Assembly (NCBI RefSeq): GCF_030067705.1
Contig: NZ_JASJEX010000005.1
Coordinates: 62,001-126,000 of the forward strand
Origin: Kribbibacterium absianum
GTDB taxonomy: Bacteria; Actinomycetota; Coriobacteriia; Coriobacteriales; Atopobiaceae
Reading direction: 5' to 3'
DNA: 64,000 bases
The position numbers and the translations under genes are program-made. Numbering within the stretch: position 1 is the stretch's first letter; every line of letters starts with the position of its first letter. Shown in pieces: positions 1-7,513 of this stretch. The notes beneath the pieces were generated by a model. The model ran no database searches, was not told the DNA's origin, and worked only from the letters and a program-made list of their open reading frames with translations.

Positions 1-163
1 CCCCGGGCCATTCGTGGTCCACGGCGTGCATCGCGATGGGCCGGCGGGGGGCTTGCCCGTTGGCCTCGTGCCGGGGCTTGGGCTCCCCGGCGCCAGAAAC
101 CTCGGCGTTCGCGGCCTCGTGCTGGGGGGTGGGCTCGGTGGCGCTCTCGTCGTCAAAGGGCAT
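1..163 (-). CDS. Unknown protein, N-terminal part only (runs off the left edge)
   Basis: An ATG at 163-161 follows a good ribosome binding site (GAGAGGAACC) and opens a frame that stays open to base 1. The 54 visible residues start MPFDDESATEPTPQHEA and are rich in E, P, A and H, with no hydrophobic segment. This looks like a disordered, acidic leader of a longer protein whose remainder lies left of the window. No family can be named from this stretch. The coding assignment rests on the start site and the open frame only. Confidence 0.5.
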   Translation of the reverse strand, partial: MPFDDESATEPTPQHEAANAEVSGAGEPKPRHEANGQAPRRPIAMHAVDHEWPG

Positions 164-172
164 GGTGGTTCC

Positions 173-202
173 TCTCAAAAGAAAGCGGAGCCAACGCTCC
201 GC
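173..202 (-). terminator. Hairpin with T-rich tail, minus strand
   Basis: On the minus strand, GCGGAG and CTCCGC form a stem with a six-base loop, followed by TTTCTTTT. It sits 150 bp after the response regulator gene and directly upstream of the ribosome binding site of the left-edge gene. It could terminate the regulator transcript or act as a leader attenuator for the next gene. The stem is short. Confidence 0.5.
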
Positions 203-353
203 CCGTGCGCTATGTGCTTACGTACCCGCTAATCGAGGGAGTATCTGAACGCACGGCTAATGCCGGGATCTCCGTCAAGGCTCCCCAAACGGCTCACGAA
301 CCTCTCGATCACTTGATGCGGGCATCGCAAGCTCGGGTTGTCCGCCCGGTCAA

Positions 354-1031
354 TCACAGCTTGAAGAGATATCCCACTCCGCGGACCGTCACGATGTGCG
401 ACGCGATCTGGGGGCCCACCTTCGAGCGCACCCTCCTGATGTGGACGTCCACCGTTCGCGTGCCGCCGCAGTACTCGAAACCCCACACGCGGTGAAGGAG
501 CGCCTCGCGGGAGTAGGCGCGGCTCGGGTGCGTCGCCAGGAACGAGAGCAGCGAGTACTCCATCAAGGTGAGGTCGACCGGCTCGCCGTCGATGGTCACC
601 TGATAGGTGGCGAGGTTGATGGTCATGTTGTCGATGGTGACGAAGTCGCTCGGCACCGTCTCCTCGCCCGGCCAGAGGAGCTGGCTCATGCGCACCTCGT
701 ACTCGCCCTCGCAACCGTTGGCGAGCACAAAGTCGCTGCGGCCCTGGACCGGCATGCGCAGGCTGCCGAGCTGCTCCTCGTCGAGCACCAAGAGGCGCGG
801 GATTCCGGAGTTGTCGGTGACGTAGGTGTCGACGCGGCTGAGCAGCTCCGGGGCAACGCCCGCGAGGTCGAGCACCACGAGGTCGAACTCGTGGCCGGAC
901 GAGATGGCCTGCTCGAACGTCTCGGGCTTTGCGAGCAGGACGGATATGTCGAGGGCACGGGAGAGCTCACGCATGCGCTCATGGAGACGCGTGCCGCGGG
1001 ATACGAGCAGGACGTTCTTGTGGTGCTGCAA
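354..1031 (-). CDS. Atypical OmpR-type winged-helix response regulator
   Basis: The 225-residue product has an N-terminal receiver-like domain and a C-terminal OmpR/PhoB winged helix ending in HIVTVRGVGYLFKL, the usual end of this family. The receiver is degenerate. The acidic pair after the first strand is replaced by SRG in NVLLVSRG, and the conserved lysine region reads DFVLANG, while the aspartate of LVVLDLAG is kept. Normal phosphorylation is therefore doubtful, as in GlnR-like atypical regulators. I place the start at TTG 1031 because GAGGAGG lies seven bases upstream; an upstream frame extension to 1094 lacks such a site. No histidine kinase is adjacent. The targets are unknown; the next genes are a polar amino acid transporter. 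Confidence 0.8.
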   Translation of the reverse strand: MQHHKNVLLVSRGTRLHERMRELSRALDISVLLAKPETFEQAISSGHEFDLVVLDLAGVAPELLSRVDTYVTDNSGIPRLLVLDEEQLGSLRMPVQGRSDFVLANGCEGEYEVRMSQLLWPGEETVPSDFVTIDNMTINLATYQVTIDGEPVDLTLMEYSLLSFLATHPSRAYSREALLHRVWGFEYCGGTRTVDVHIRRVRSKVGPQIASHIVTVRGVGYLFKL

Positions 1032-1184
1032 GGTGAGGCCTCCTCGGCCGACGGGTCCGGCGTGCAGGCAAAACGATAGCCGCAATGTTACCACAGCAAA
1101 ACGTCAGCAAATTGTAACAGGACTCAAGCCCAAGAGCTGGGACGTTCTGCCACATTGATTCATGACGTTATGGGCGCTAACGTC

Positions 1185-1349
1185 GGGACGCACGCGACCG
1201 GCACCGCCGTCCCACTGGGACGCACGTGCCGCAGGGACGCACGTGCCGTACGCCCCTGTCCCACCTGCCGGCGCTGGGACGCACGCGACCGGCACCGCCG
1301 TCCCGGCTGCCGGCCCAGGTGGGACGCACGGCTACGGCACCAGCGTCCC
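1185..1349. repeat. R1 repeat array, about five copies
   Basis: Units of 29 bp (GGGAC-N19-GTCCC) lie at 1185, 1234, 1276 and 1321, with a truncated copy at 1217. Orientation is mixed. The last unit ends two bases from the stop codon of the ABC transporter ATPase gene. The array fills most of the gap between this operon and the regulator gene. Confidence 0.9.
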
Positions 1350-1351
1350 GC

Positions 1352-2209
1352 TCAGCGGATGTTGCCCAGGAAGGCCGCCGTTCGCTCGTTCTTGGGATGG
1401 TCGAACACGTCGCCCGGCAGGCCTTCCTCGACTACGACGCCCCCTTCCATGAACACCACGCGGTCGGCGACGTCCCGGGCGAAGCCCATCTCGTGCGTGA
1501 CCACGATCATCGTCATGCCGCCGTTCTCGGCCAGGTCGCGCATGACGTCGAGCACGCCGCGCACCAGCTCCGGGTCCAAGGCGCTCGTCGGCTCGTCGAA
1601 CAGCAGGACGTCCGGGTGCATCGCCACGGCACGCGCGATGGCCACACGCTGCTGCTGGCCGCCGGAGAGCTGTGCGGGCGTGTAGTCCACACGGTCGCCC
1701 AGGCCCACGGCCTCCAGCTGTTTGATCGCCTCGGCCTCGGCCTCCTCCTTGGACTTCCCCAGCACCTTGCACTGCCCGATCATCACGTTCTCTTTGGCCG
1801 TGAGGTGCGGGAAAAGGTTAAAACTCTGAAATACCATGCCCAGGTGGCGCCGCAGGCCGCAGAGCTCCTTGCCCTTCTTGTCGTTCACTTCGACGTCGTT
1901 GAGCAGGATGTGCCCGGCGGTGGGCGTCTCGAGCAGGTTGATGCAACGAAGCATCGTCGACTTGCCCGACCCGCTCGGCCCGAGCACCACGACCACCTCG
2001 CCCGGCCACACGGTCAGATTGACGTCCTTGAGCACAAGGTTGTCGTCAAAGGACTTGTTAAGGTGCTCGATCCGGACGATTGGGTGCTCGCCCTCCACGA
2101 ACGCATGGGTCGAGAGCGACTTGTCGTGCTCGTAGGCTCGAGAGGCGGCCTCCTGCGGGTCCATCGCCGGGGGAACCTCGGGGCCCTTGCGAGTGATGGG
2201 GAGTTTCAT
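1352..2209 (-). CDS. Polar amino acid ABC transporter ATP-binding protein
   Basis: This 285-residue ATPase carries Walker [10 protein letters not shown], the Q-loop [13 protein letters not shown], the signature [14 protein letters not shown], Walker [15 protein letters not shown] and the switch histidine in [10 protein letters not shown]. These are typical of the GlnQ/HisP group that energises polar amino acid uptake. It starts at ATG 2209 behind AGGAGGCC. The frame stays open further upstream only because it runs through R1 repeats inside the preceding permease gene. The first 40 residues form an extra leader before the ABC core. It is the last gene of a three-gene operon (binding protein, permease, ATPase), with start and permease stop 10 bp apart. 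The substrate cannot be fixed from sequence. Confidence 0.93.
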   Translation of the reverse strand: MKLPITRKGPEVPPAMDPQEAASRAYEHDKSLSTHAFVEGEHPIVRIEHLNKSFDDNLVLKDVNLTVWPGEVVVVLGPSGSGKSTMLRCINLLETPTAGHILLNDVEVNDKKGKELCGLRRHLGMVFQSFNLFPHLTAKENVMIGQCKVLGKSKEEAEAEAIKQLEAVGLGDRVDYTPAQLSGGQQQRVAIARAVAMHPDVLLFDEPTSALDPELVRGVLDVMRDLAENGGMTMIVVTHEMGFARDVADRVVFMEGGVVVEEGLPGDVFDHPKNERTAAFLGNIR

Positions 2210-2219
2210 CGATGGCCTC

Positions 2220-3815
2220 CTAGCGCCGGTTGGTGGACGAGATCGGGACAGACGCGTCCGGCACCTGCGTCCCAGCCGGGACAGACGCGTCCGGCACCTG
2301 CGTCCCAACCGGGACAGACGCGTCCGGCACCTGCGTTCCAGCTGCGACGGCACAGGGCGCTAGCTTCGCCTCGGGTGCTCGCCCAAGGCCGAACGGCGCC
2401 AGAAGCTGCGCCACCGCGCTCGGCTTTTGGGCCGCCGCCTCCGCCAGAGGCCCGCCCACGGGCTGCTCCGGCCCTGCGACCTCCGGGGTCTCCTCGTTCG
2501 CCGGCTGGCCGCCCTTCGGGCGCGGGCCGCCGCCCGACTCGCTCGCCGCCAAACGCTTCTCGACCACACCCACCACCTTGATGAGCGGCAGCGTGACGAT
2601 CAGGTAGAAGATGGCCGCCGCGATGTACGGCGTGATGTTGCCGGACACGGCGGTGAGGTTCTTGGAGTACATCATCAGCTCCATGACGCCCACGGAGGAC
2701 AGGAGCGACGTGTCCTTGTAGCCGGTGATGAAGTCGCTCGTCACGGTCGGGAGCACGCGGCGCACCGTCTGCGGCAGGATGATGGAGACCATCGTCTGGC
2801 GGCGGTTCATGCCGAGCGAGTCGGCCGCCTCGTACTGGCCGGCCGGGATGGACTCGATGCCGGCGCGGAAGATCTCGGCCAGGTACGCGGACGAGTTGAC
2901 CGCCATCACGATGACGCCGAGCACGTTGTTGTCGATGTTGATGCCGATCATCGGCAGCCCGAAGAACATGATGTAGATCTGCAGGAAGAGCGGCGTGCCG
3001 CGCAGGATGTTGATGTAGGTCACCGCGACGGCGCGCACCGCGCGGTGCTTCGCCATCTTCATGAACGCGAAGAGCAGGCCGAGCAGGATCGCGAAGGGGT
3101 ACGCGGCCACGATGATCACGAGGCACACGAGCCACCCCGGCGCGAGCGAGGCGAACGACGTCACCAACAGCTGCGGTTTGAAAAACATGCCGAGGAACTG
3201 GTTGGAGTTCCACGCCTCGACCCAGGGCTGCTCGTCGAGCCAGCCCACGATGGCCTGAAGCGGCGTGTTGGCGACGGTGGCGATGGCGGGGCTCTCGGCC
3301 AGCGCGCGGGACTCGCCGTCGCCCGTCTCGTAGGTGCCCGTGACGACGACGTCGCCGCCCTCCGCCGGGAACTTCATGTTGGTGACCTCGAGCCGCAGCA
3401 GGTCGCCGGCCTCGATGGGCGTGGCGAAGGCGATGGTCAGCACGTTGCCGTCGGGCGTGGCGGTCGCGTCAATCTCCTTGCGGTTGAGGCCCTCGAGCAC
3501 GGTCACGCGCGTGGTCGAGCCGTCGAAGGTGCCCCCGTCCGGCACGTCGAGGGTCACGCTCGTGACCTCCTCGCCGTCCTCGACGGTGCCCTCCCAGGTC
3601 AGGCGCGTCTCGATGCCGCCGATGACGCCGGAGCCGCCGTCCTCGTTGGGCTTGGCGGTGGCCTTGTCCGTCGTGAGGGCCTGTGCCGTCGCCGGGGCCA
3701 CAGCGACCGCACCGAGGGCCGCGACCAAAAGGCAGGCAACAAGCACCCACAGACGGCGTCGGCGCAGGGGCCTCGGCGCCGCGGCGGTCCTGAGCAAGGC
3801 GGGATGCTCGTTCAT
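2220..3815 (-). CDS. Polar amino acid ABC transporter permease with extracytoplasmic N-terminal domain
   Basis: The 531-residue protein is more than twice the usual length of this family. Residues 20-46 form a signal anchor. Residues 50-185 form a polar, strand-rich domain ([17 protein letters not shown]) that should face outward. The HisM/GlnP-type permease core follows, with the EAA loop in [23 protein letters not shown] ending in ILPQ. The C-terminus is unusual. After a low-complexity linker the frame runs through three R1 repeats, giving three copies of [10 protein letters not shown] before the stop at 2220. The core should form the membrane channel for the ATPase encoded next. The role of the outer domain is unknown; it might help capture substrate or dock the binding protein. 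Confidence 0.9.
   Translation of the reverse strand: MNEHPALLRTAAAPRPLRRRRLWVLVACLLVAALGAVAVAPATAQALTTDKATAKPNEDGGSGVIGGIETRLTWEGTVEDGEEVTSVTLDVPDGGTFDGSTTRVTVLEGLNRKEIDATATPDGNVLTIAFATPIEAGDLLRLEVTNMKFPAEGGDVVVTGTYETGDGESRALAESPAIATVANTPLQAIVGWLDEQPWVEAWNSNQFLGMFFKPQLLVTSFASLAPGWLVCLVIIVAAYPFAILLGLLFAFMKMAKHRAVRAVAVTYINILRGTPLFLQIYIMFFGLPMIGINIDNNVLGVIVMAVNSSAYLAEIFRAGIESIPAGQYEAADSLGMNRRQTMVSIILPQTVRRVLPTVTSDFITGYKDTSLLSSVGVMELMMYSKNLTAVSGNITPYIAAAIFYLIVTLPLIKVVGVVEKRLAASESGGGPRPKGGQPANEETPEVAGPEQPVGGPLAEAAAQKPSAVAQLLAPFGLGRAPEAKLAPCAVAAGTQVPDASVPVGTQVPDASVPAGTQVPDASVPISSTNRR
2245..2339 (-). repeat. R1 repeats inside the permease coding sequence, three copies
   Basis: Units at 2245, 2278 and 2311 have a 33-bp period. 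They lie in frame within the 3' end of the permease gene and encode the decapeptide [10 protein letters not shown] three times. A 33-bp period keeps the frame (11 codons). The third copy has one changed end base (GTTCC). Confidence 0.93.
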
Positions 3816-3844
3816 GGAGAGACCTTCCTCTGAGGAACGCAGGA

Positions 3845-3865
3845 GGCCCCCGATGGGCGGGGGCC
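3845..3865 (-). other. Intercistronic stem-loop between binding protein and permease genes
   Basis: GGCCCCC and GGGGGCC form a seven-pair stem with a seven-base loop. It lies between the binding protein stop and the permease start, with no T tract. Such hairpins often protect the upstream binding protein mRNA and lower downstream expression; that role is inferred here. Confidence 0.55.
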
Positions 3866-3890
3866 GGAAGCGTTCAATAAAAGGGACCGG

Positions 3891-4790
3891 TTAGGAGAGC
3901 TCCTCCCCAAACCACGTGAGCTGCAGTTCTTTAATGGTTCCGTCATCCAACAGCTCTTGGTAGGCGGTGTTGATGGCGGCGGTGAGCCCGGGGTCGTCCT
4001 TTGAGACGACGAAGCCGTACTGCTCGCCCGTCGGGATCTCCGAGACCACCTCGAGGTCCTGGTAGCTGGAGTTGCAGAGGTACTGCATGACCGGCAGGTC
4101 CGCGACGCAGGCGTTGTAGAGGCCGGACTGGACGCCGGTCATGGCCTGGATGGCGTCGTCGAGCGAGACGAGCGTGGCGTTCGGGATGTTCTCCTTGACC
4201 CAGGCCTCGCCGGTGGTGCCGGACTGGACGGCCACCTTGCAGTCGGGAGTGTTGAGGCTGGCGGCGGGGTCGGCGACCGCGTCGGCGCTCTTCATGACGA
4301 GACCCTGGTTGGAGTCGAGGTAGGGGTCGGTGAAGTCCACCTCCTCCTTGCGCTCGTCGGTGATGGTGAACGCGGAGGCGCCGAGGTCCGCCTTGCCGCC
4401 CTGTTTGATGGTCGGGATGATGATGTCGAACTTCACCTGCTGCCACTCGGGGGTGAGGCCGAGCTTCTTGGCGATGGCGTTGACGACGGCCACCTCGTAG
4501 CCCTCGGCGTCCGCGGCCGTCTTGCCCTCAGGGATGGACTCCAGGGGCGGGTACGCGAGGTCGCTCATGACGATGAGCTTGCCCTCTTGCACGGTGGTGA
4601 AGTCGGTCCCGTTGTAGGAGGCCTTGGCGGAGTCGGCGGCCGCGGTGTCACCCGTGGCAGGAGCATCGCCGGGAGACGACGCCCCGCAGGCGACAAGACC
4701 GAGACACGCGACGAGCACGGCGACGGCGACGAAGAAGCCGCGGCGGACGCGACGGGCTGTTGTGACGGTGTGGACGGGCGTGGGCTTCAT
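3891..4790 (-). CDS. Polar amino acid ABC transporter substrate-binding lipoprotein
   Basis: The 299-residue protein begins with a charged stretch and a hydrophobic signal (FFVAVAVLVACLGLVAC). The lipobox is LVAC, so it should be a lipid-anchored receptor outside the membrane. The mature part is a family 3 solute-binding protein: LIVMSDLAYPPLES, the AEGYEVAVVNAIAKKLG segment and FTDPYLDSNQGLVM are typical. It starts at ATG 4790 with GGAGGA four bases upstream. As first gene of the transporter operon it determines substrate specificity, probably for a polar amino acid; sequence alone does not tell which. The AT-rich palindromes upstream suggest control by an arginine-repressor-like protein. 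Confidence 0.92.
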   Translation of the reverse strand: MKPTPVHTVTTARRVRRGFFVAVAVLVACLGLVACGASSPGDAPATGDTAAADSAKASYNGTDFTTVQEGKLIVMSDLAYPPLESIPEGKTAADAEGYEVAVVNAIAKKLGLTPEWQQVKFDIIIPTIKQGGKADLGASAFTITDERKEEVDFTDPYLDSNQGLVMKSADAVADPAASLNTPDCKVAVQSGTTGEAWVKENIPNATLVSLDDAIQAMTGVQSGLYNACVADLPVMQYLCNSSYQDLEVVSEIPTGEQYGFVVSKDDPGLTAAINTAYQELLDDGTIKELQLTWFGEELS

Positions 4791-4821
4791 CGGCTCCTCC
4801 TTCGGGTTGCTCTACGTGGCC

Positions 4822-4864
4822 TGCATTCATGCATAAACTCGATTGAATAACCGATGATTATGCA
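4822..4864 (-). promoter_or_regulatory. AT-rich operator region with TGCAT/ATGCA inverted repeats
   Basis: The 12-bp palindrome TGCATTCATGCA (4822-4833) is followed by TAA. A TGCATAA copy at 4830-4836 is mirrored by TTATGCA at 4858-4864. The block stands out as an AT-rich island before the amino acid transporter operon. Half-sites of this kind resemble actinobacterial ARG boxes; this is an inference and no argR gene is in the window. Confidence 0.45.
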
Positions 4865-4950
4865 AGAACATGGAGGTATACTACCACCCACCGCCAAGAG
4901 GCGCCCGCTTGCCCCAGAATCGGCCCGATTAGAAACACGCTCGCAACCGC

Positions 4951-4979
4951 GGGACACCGGTGCCGGACACGTGCGTCCC
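4951..4979 (+). repeat. R1 repeat, single copy
   Basis: One complete 29-bp unit with core GGTGCCGGACACG lies between the divergent transporter operon and the secreted protein gene. It is one of the few copies not placed next to a stop codon. Confidence 0.9.
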
Positions 4980-5108
4980 ACTCGCAGCCGTCGGTGGCAG
5001 TTCTGTGGCGCTTTTGAGGGTCTCCAGAGGTTGTGAGCGTCGACCTGCGTTTGTAATCTCTTAATCAGAAGCGCTTCAGACATGCAGGTCCAACGGAAGG
5101 GACCGATC

Positions 5109-5552
5109 GTGAATATCAAACGTATCGTTTCCGGCCTGGTTGCCTCCCTTGCACTCGTGACATCTCTCTTGTTCTCTGGCTCCGTCGCTCAGGCCGCCAT
5201 TCTGCAAATCGACGACGTCCTTCCCTCGAACCCATGCACATCCGAGAAAAACACCGCTCGGCTCGTCGGTACTGAGGTCTGTCAAGCTCCCGCGCCCCAC
5301 GCGATTCTGACTTACGATCGAACGTTCGTTTTTTCACACGGCATCCGCATCAACGTCCTCTACACCGTTAACGACAGCTCTGGGCTCTTCACTGGAGTGT
5401 CGAGGGCAACAGTCATTTCGGAAGGAGCAGGAGTAAGCAACCTCACCTGCAGGGCATATGTGACAAATGGGGGTCAATACATAGAGATTGTCATTTCGTA
5501 TACGAAATCGGGCCCCCATACAGAGGTGCAGCGTTTCTACTACAAGGATTAG
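5109..5552 (+). CDS. Small secreted protein of unknown function
   Basis: The 147-residue product begins with a clear signal peptide (VNIKRIVSGLVASLALVTSLLFSGSVAQA) and probable cleavage after AQA. The mature part is strand-rich, with three cysteines (NPCTSEK, EVCQAP, NLTCRAY) and no recognisable domain. I choose GTG 5109 because GGAAGGGA lies six bases upstream; ATG 5082 lacks one. The stop overlaps the ribosome binding site of the next gene, a response regulator, so secreted protein, regulator and kinase probably form one operon. Base composition is visibly less GC-rich than in most neighbours, which fits a transferred module. It might be the ligand, a partner or a target of the kinase. Confidence 0.75.
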   Translation: MNIKRIVSGLVASLALVTSLLFSGSVAQAAILQIDDVLPSNPCTSEKNTARLVGTEVCQAPAPHAILTYDRTFVFSHGIRINVLYTVNDSSGLFTGVSRATVISEGAGVSNLTCRAYVTNGGQYIEIVISYTKSGPHTEVQRFYYKD

Positions 5553-5559
5553 GAGCACA

Positions 5560-6264
5560 ATGGCGTCTCTCTATGTGGGAGAGGACGACAGGGCCCTCTC
5601 AGATGCTCTCGTGGTGCTCTTTCGAAGCGAGGGTCACGATGCGTCCGCCTTTCCCGAAGGCGCCTCATTGCTCCGCGCCCATGCCAAGCATCCCTGCGAC
5701 CTCATTGTGTTGGACATCATGATGCCGGTACTGGACGGCCTTCAAACCTTGAAGGCCGTCCGTCAGTTCTCCTCGGTTCCCATCATTCTTCTGACTGCTC
5801 GCGATTCTGCGAATGATCAGTGCGCCGGTCTGGACCTGGGAGCCGACGACTACATGACCAAGCCTTTCTCAACGGCCGTACTCCTGGCGAAGGTGCGCGC
5901 CCTGCTGCGAAGATCGACCATCTCTTGGGAGCCTCTCGCGCCGAACCCGCCCGTGGAGCGGTCTTTTGGGAACGTGGCGTACGCAGCCTCTCGCAGAGAG
6001 GCCACAGTCGGGGGAGCCAGGGTGGCGCTCACTCCGACCGAGCTGCGGCTACTCGCGTTCTATCTCGAACGACCAGGGGATGCCGTCTCTCGCAAGGAGC
6101 TGGCTCTGGCCGTGTGGAATACTGCCGATGCCATTGAGGCCCGTTCCGTAGACGAGGCCAACCGGCGCCTGCGCAACAAACTGCTTGCTGCCGGGGCTGA
6201 CTGCTTCAACGAAACGGTGTGGGGTTACGGCTACCGTTTCGTCAGGAGAGAGGGCATCTCATGA
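5560..6264 (+). CDS. OmpR-family response regulator
   Basis: This 234-residue regulator has a receiver domain with the acidic pair in VGEDDRAL, phospho-acceptor D52 in IVLDIMMP and K101 in MTKPFS. A winged-helix DNA-binding domain with ALTPTELRLLAFYLERPGDAVSRKELA ends in ETVWGYGYRFVRR. It starts at ATG 5560 with AGGAG four bases upstream; the longer frame upstream is the reading-through of the secreted protein gene. The start lies eight bases after that gene, and its stop overlaps the kinase start by four bases (ATGA). This tight coupling marks a classical two-component pair. The targets are unknown, but the secreted protein encoded just before is an obvious candidate. Confidence 0.92.
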   Translation: MASLYVGEDDRALSDALVVLFRSEGHDASAFPEGASLLRAHAKHPCDLIVLDIMMPVLDGLQTLKAVRQFSSVPIILLTARDSANDQCAGLDLGADDYMTKPFSTAVLLAKVRALLRRSTISWEPLAPNPPVERSFGNVAYAASRREATVGGARVALTPTELRLLAFYLERPGDAVSRKELALAVWNTADAIEARSVDEANRRLRNKLLAAGADCFNETVWGYGYRFVRREGIS

Positions 6265-7481
6265 CGAAGGGCACCAAGCGGAAGAGCCGCCTGCGGTCTC
6301 TCGCCGTCTTTCTCGTCACCGCTCCGATCACAGGAGTCCTGTTGCTGGCAGCGCTCTTTGCCCTGCAAGAGGGTCAGGTCGCCGCGGCAGCGAGCCGAGC
6401 CCTCCGAGCGGCAGCCGAGAGTGGGACCCACGCCGAAGTGTCCGAGTTCTCTGGCCTGTCTGTGACCATGGCTATGGTGCCCTCGGGTCTGGAATCGCCC
6501 GAGTGGGGCGAGATGCTGGAGGAGCACGCATCCACGCCCCTCGGAGCCTGCTTGGAGTGGGTTCGGGAGCATCCCGAGGAAGCTCTCAAGAAGGAGCCTA
6601 CCCTCGTTTTCGATGACAACGGCGTTTTCTTTCTTCTGCTCGCTCAAGGGCCGCTCTACGCGGACAGTCGCTTGTCAAACCCGAGCGTCCCCGTCTACGC
6701 GACAGACGTGACCCTCGTCTCTTCGATCCTTCACCATACAATTGTTCCGATAGGCATCGGGGCACTCGTCTTGAGCGCTGCCCTCATTGGTGTCGGGCTC
6801 GATTTGACCCGCCGCACCTGCCGGGCGGAACGTCAGGCGGCGGAGCTGTTCGCCAACGCCTCCCATGAGCTGCGGACGCCGCTTGCCGTCATCGGCGCGG
6901 AGGCCGCGCTCCTCGACCGCGAGGAGGCCGAGCCTCGCCAGGTCGGCCGCCACATCGAGCACCAGGTTCATCGAATGGGAATCCTGGTGGACGGCATTCT
7001 GCAGCTATCCAAGGTGGATGCGCAACCGCCCCATCCCGAGTTCGCGGCCATGGACCTGCGCGAGACCGTCTACGACGCGCTCGCTACCGTCGAGCCGCTG
7101 GCGGCCGAGCGGGGTGTCGAGCTGACCGTAGGCCTGGACCGCCAGATGCCTGTGACGTCCGACGCACGGATGACCCACACCGTGCTGCTCAACGTGCTCG
7201 CCAATGCCGTGCGGCACGCAAGGACGCAGGTGACGCTCACAGGCTGCGGCGGAACGACCGTGCTCGTCGCGAACGACGGCGAGCCGTTGGGCCAGGAGCA
7301 GCTGGAGCACCTGTTTGACCGCTTTTGGAGCGACTCGGACGGTGGCTGCGGCATCGGGATGGCCTTGGCCGAGGAGTACGCGAACGCTCTCGGGGCAAAG
7401 CTGGAGCTGTACAACGAGGGGCGACACGTGGTCGCGCGCTTCTCGTTGCCCTACCAGGAGTCAAGGACGGCGCCCATGTAG
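6261..7481 (+). CDS. Membrane sensor histidine kinase
   Basis: The 406-residue kinase has a first membrane segment near residues 13-35, an extracytoplasmic domain of about 120 residues, and a second membrane segment near 155-178. The HisKA phospho-site is H202 in NASHELRTPLAVIGAEA. An HATPase domain follows with N315 in NVLANAVRHA and a glycine motif in DGGCGIGMALAEEYA. It is cotranslated with the response regulator through an ATGA overlap. The sensor region (PSGLESPEWGEMLEEH) has no motif I recognise. The C-terminal ATP-binding part is short compared with many kinases but keeps the key boxes. It converges on dnaE with only 32 bp between stops. Confidence 0.92.
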   Translation: MTKGTKRKSRLRSLAVFLVTAPITGVLLLAALFALQEGQVAAAASRALRAAAESGTHAEVSEFSGLSVTMAMVPSGLESPEWGEMLEEHASTPLGACLEWVREHPEEALKKEPTLVFDDNGVFFLLLAQGPLYADSRLSNPSVPVYATDVTLVSSILHHTIVPIGIGALVLSAALIGVGLDLTRRTCRAERQAAELFANASHELRTPLAVIGAEAALLDREEAEPRQVGRHIEHQVHRMGILVDGILQLSKVDAQPPHPEFAAMDLRETVYDALATVEPLAAERGVELTVGLDRQMPVTSDARMTHTVLLNVLANAVRHARTQVTLTGCGGTTVLVANDGEPLGQEQLEHLFDRFWSDSDGGCGIGMALAEEYANALGAKLELYNEGRHVVARFSLPYQESRTAPM

Positions 7482-7513
7482 TTGGAGCATCCGGTCGCCC
7501 GGACGCCTGCCCC

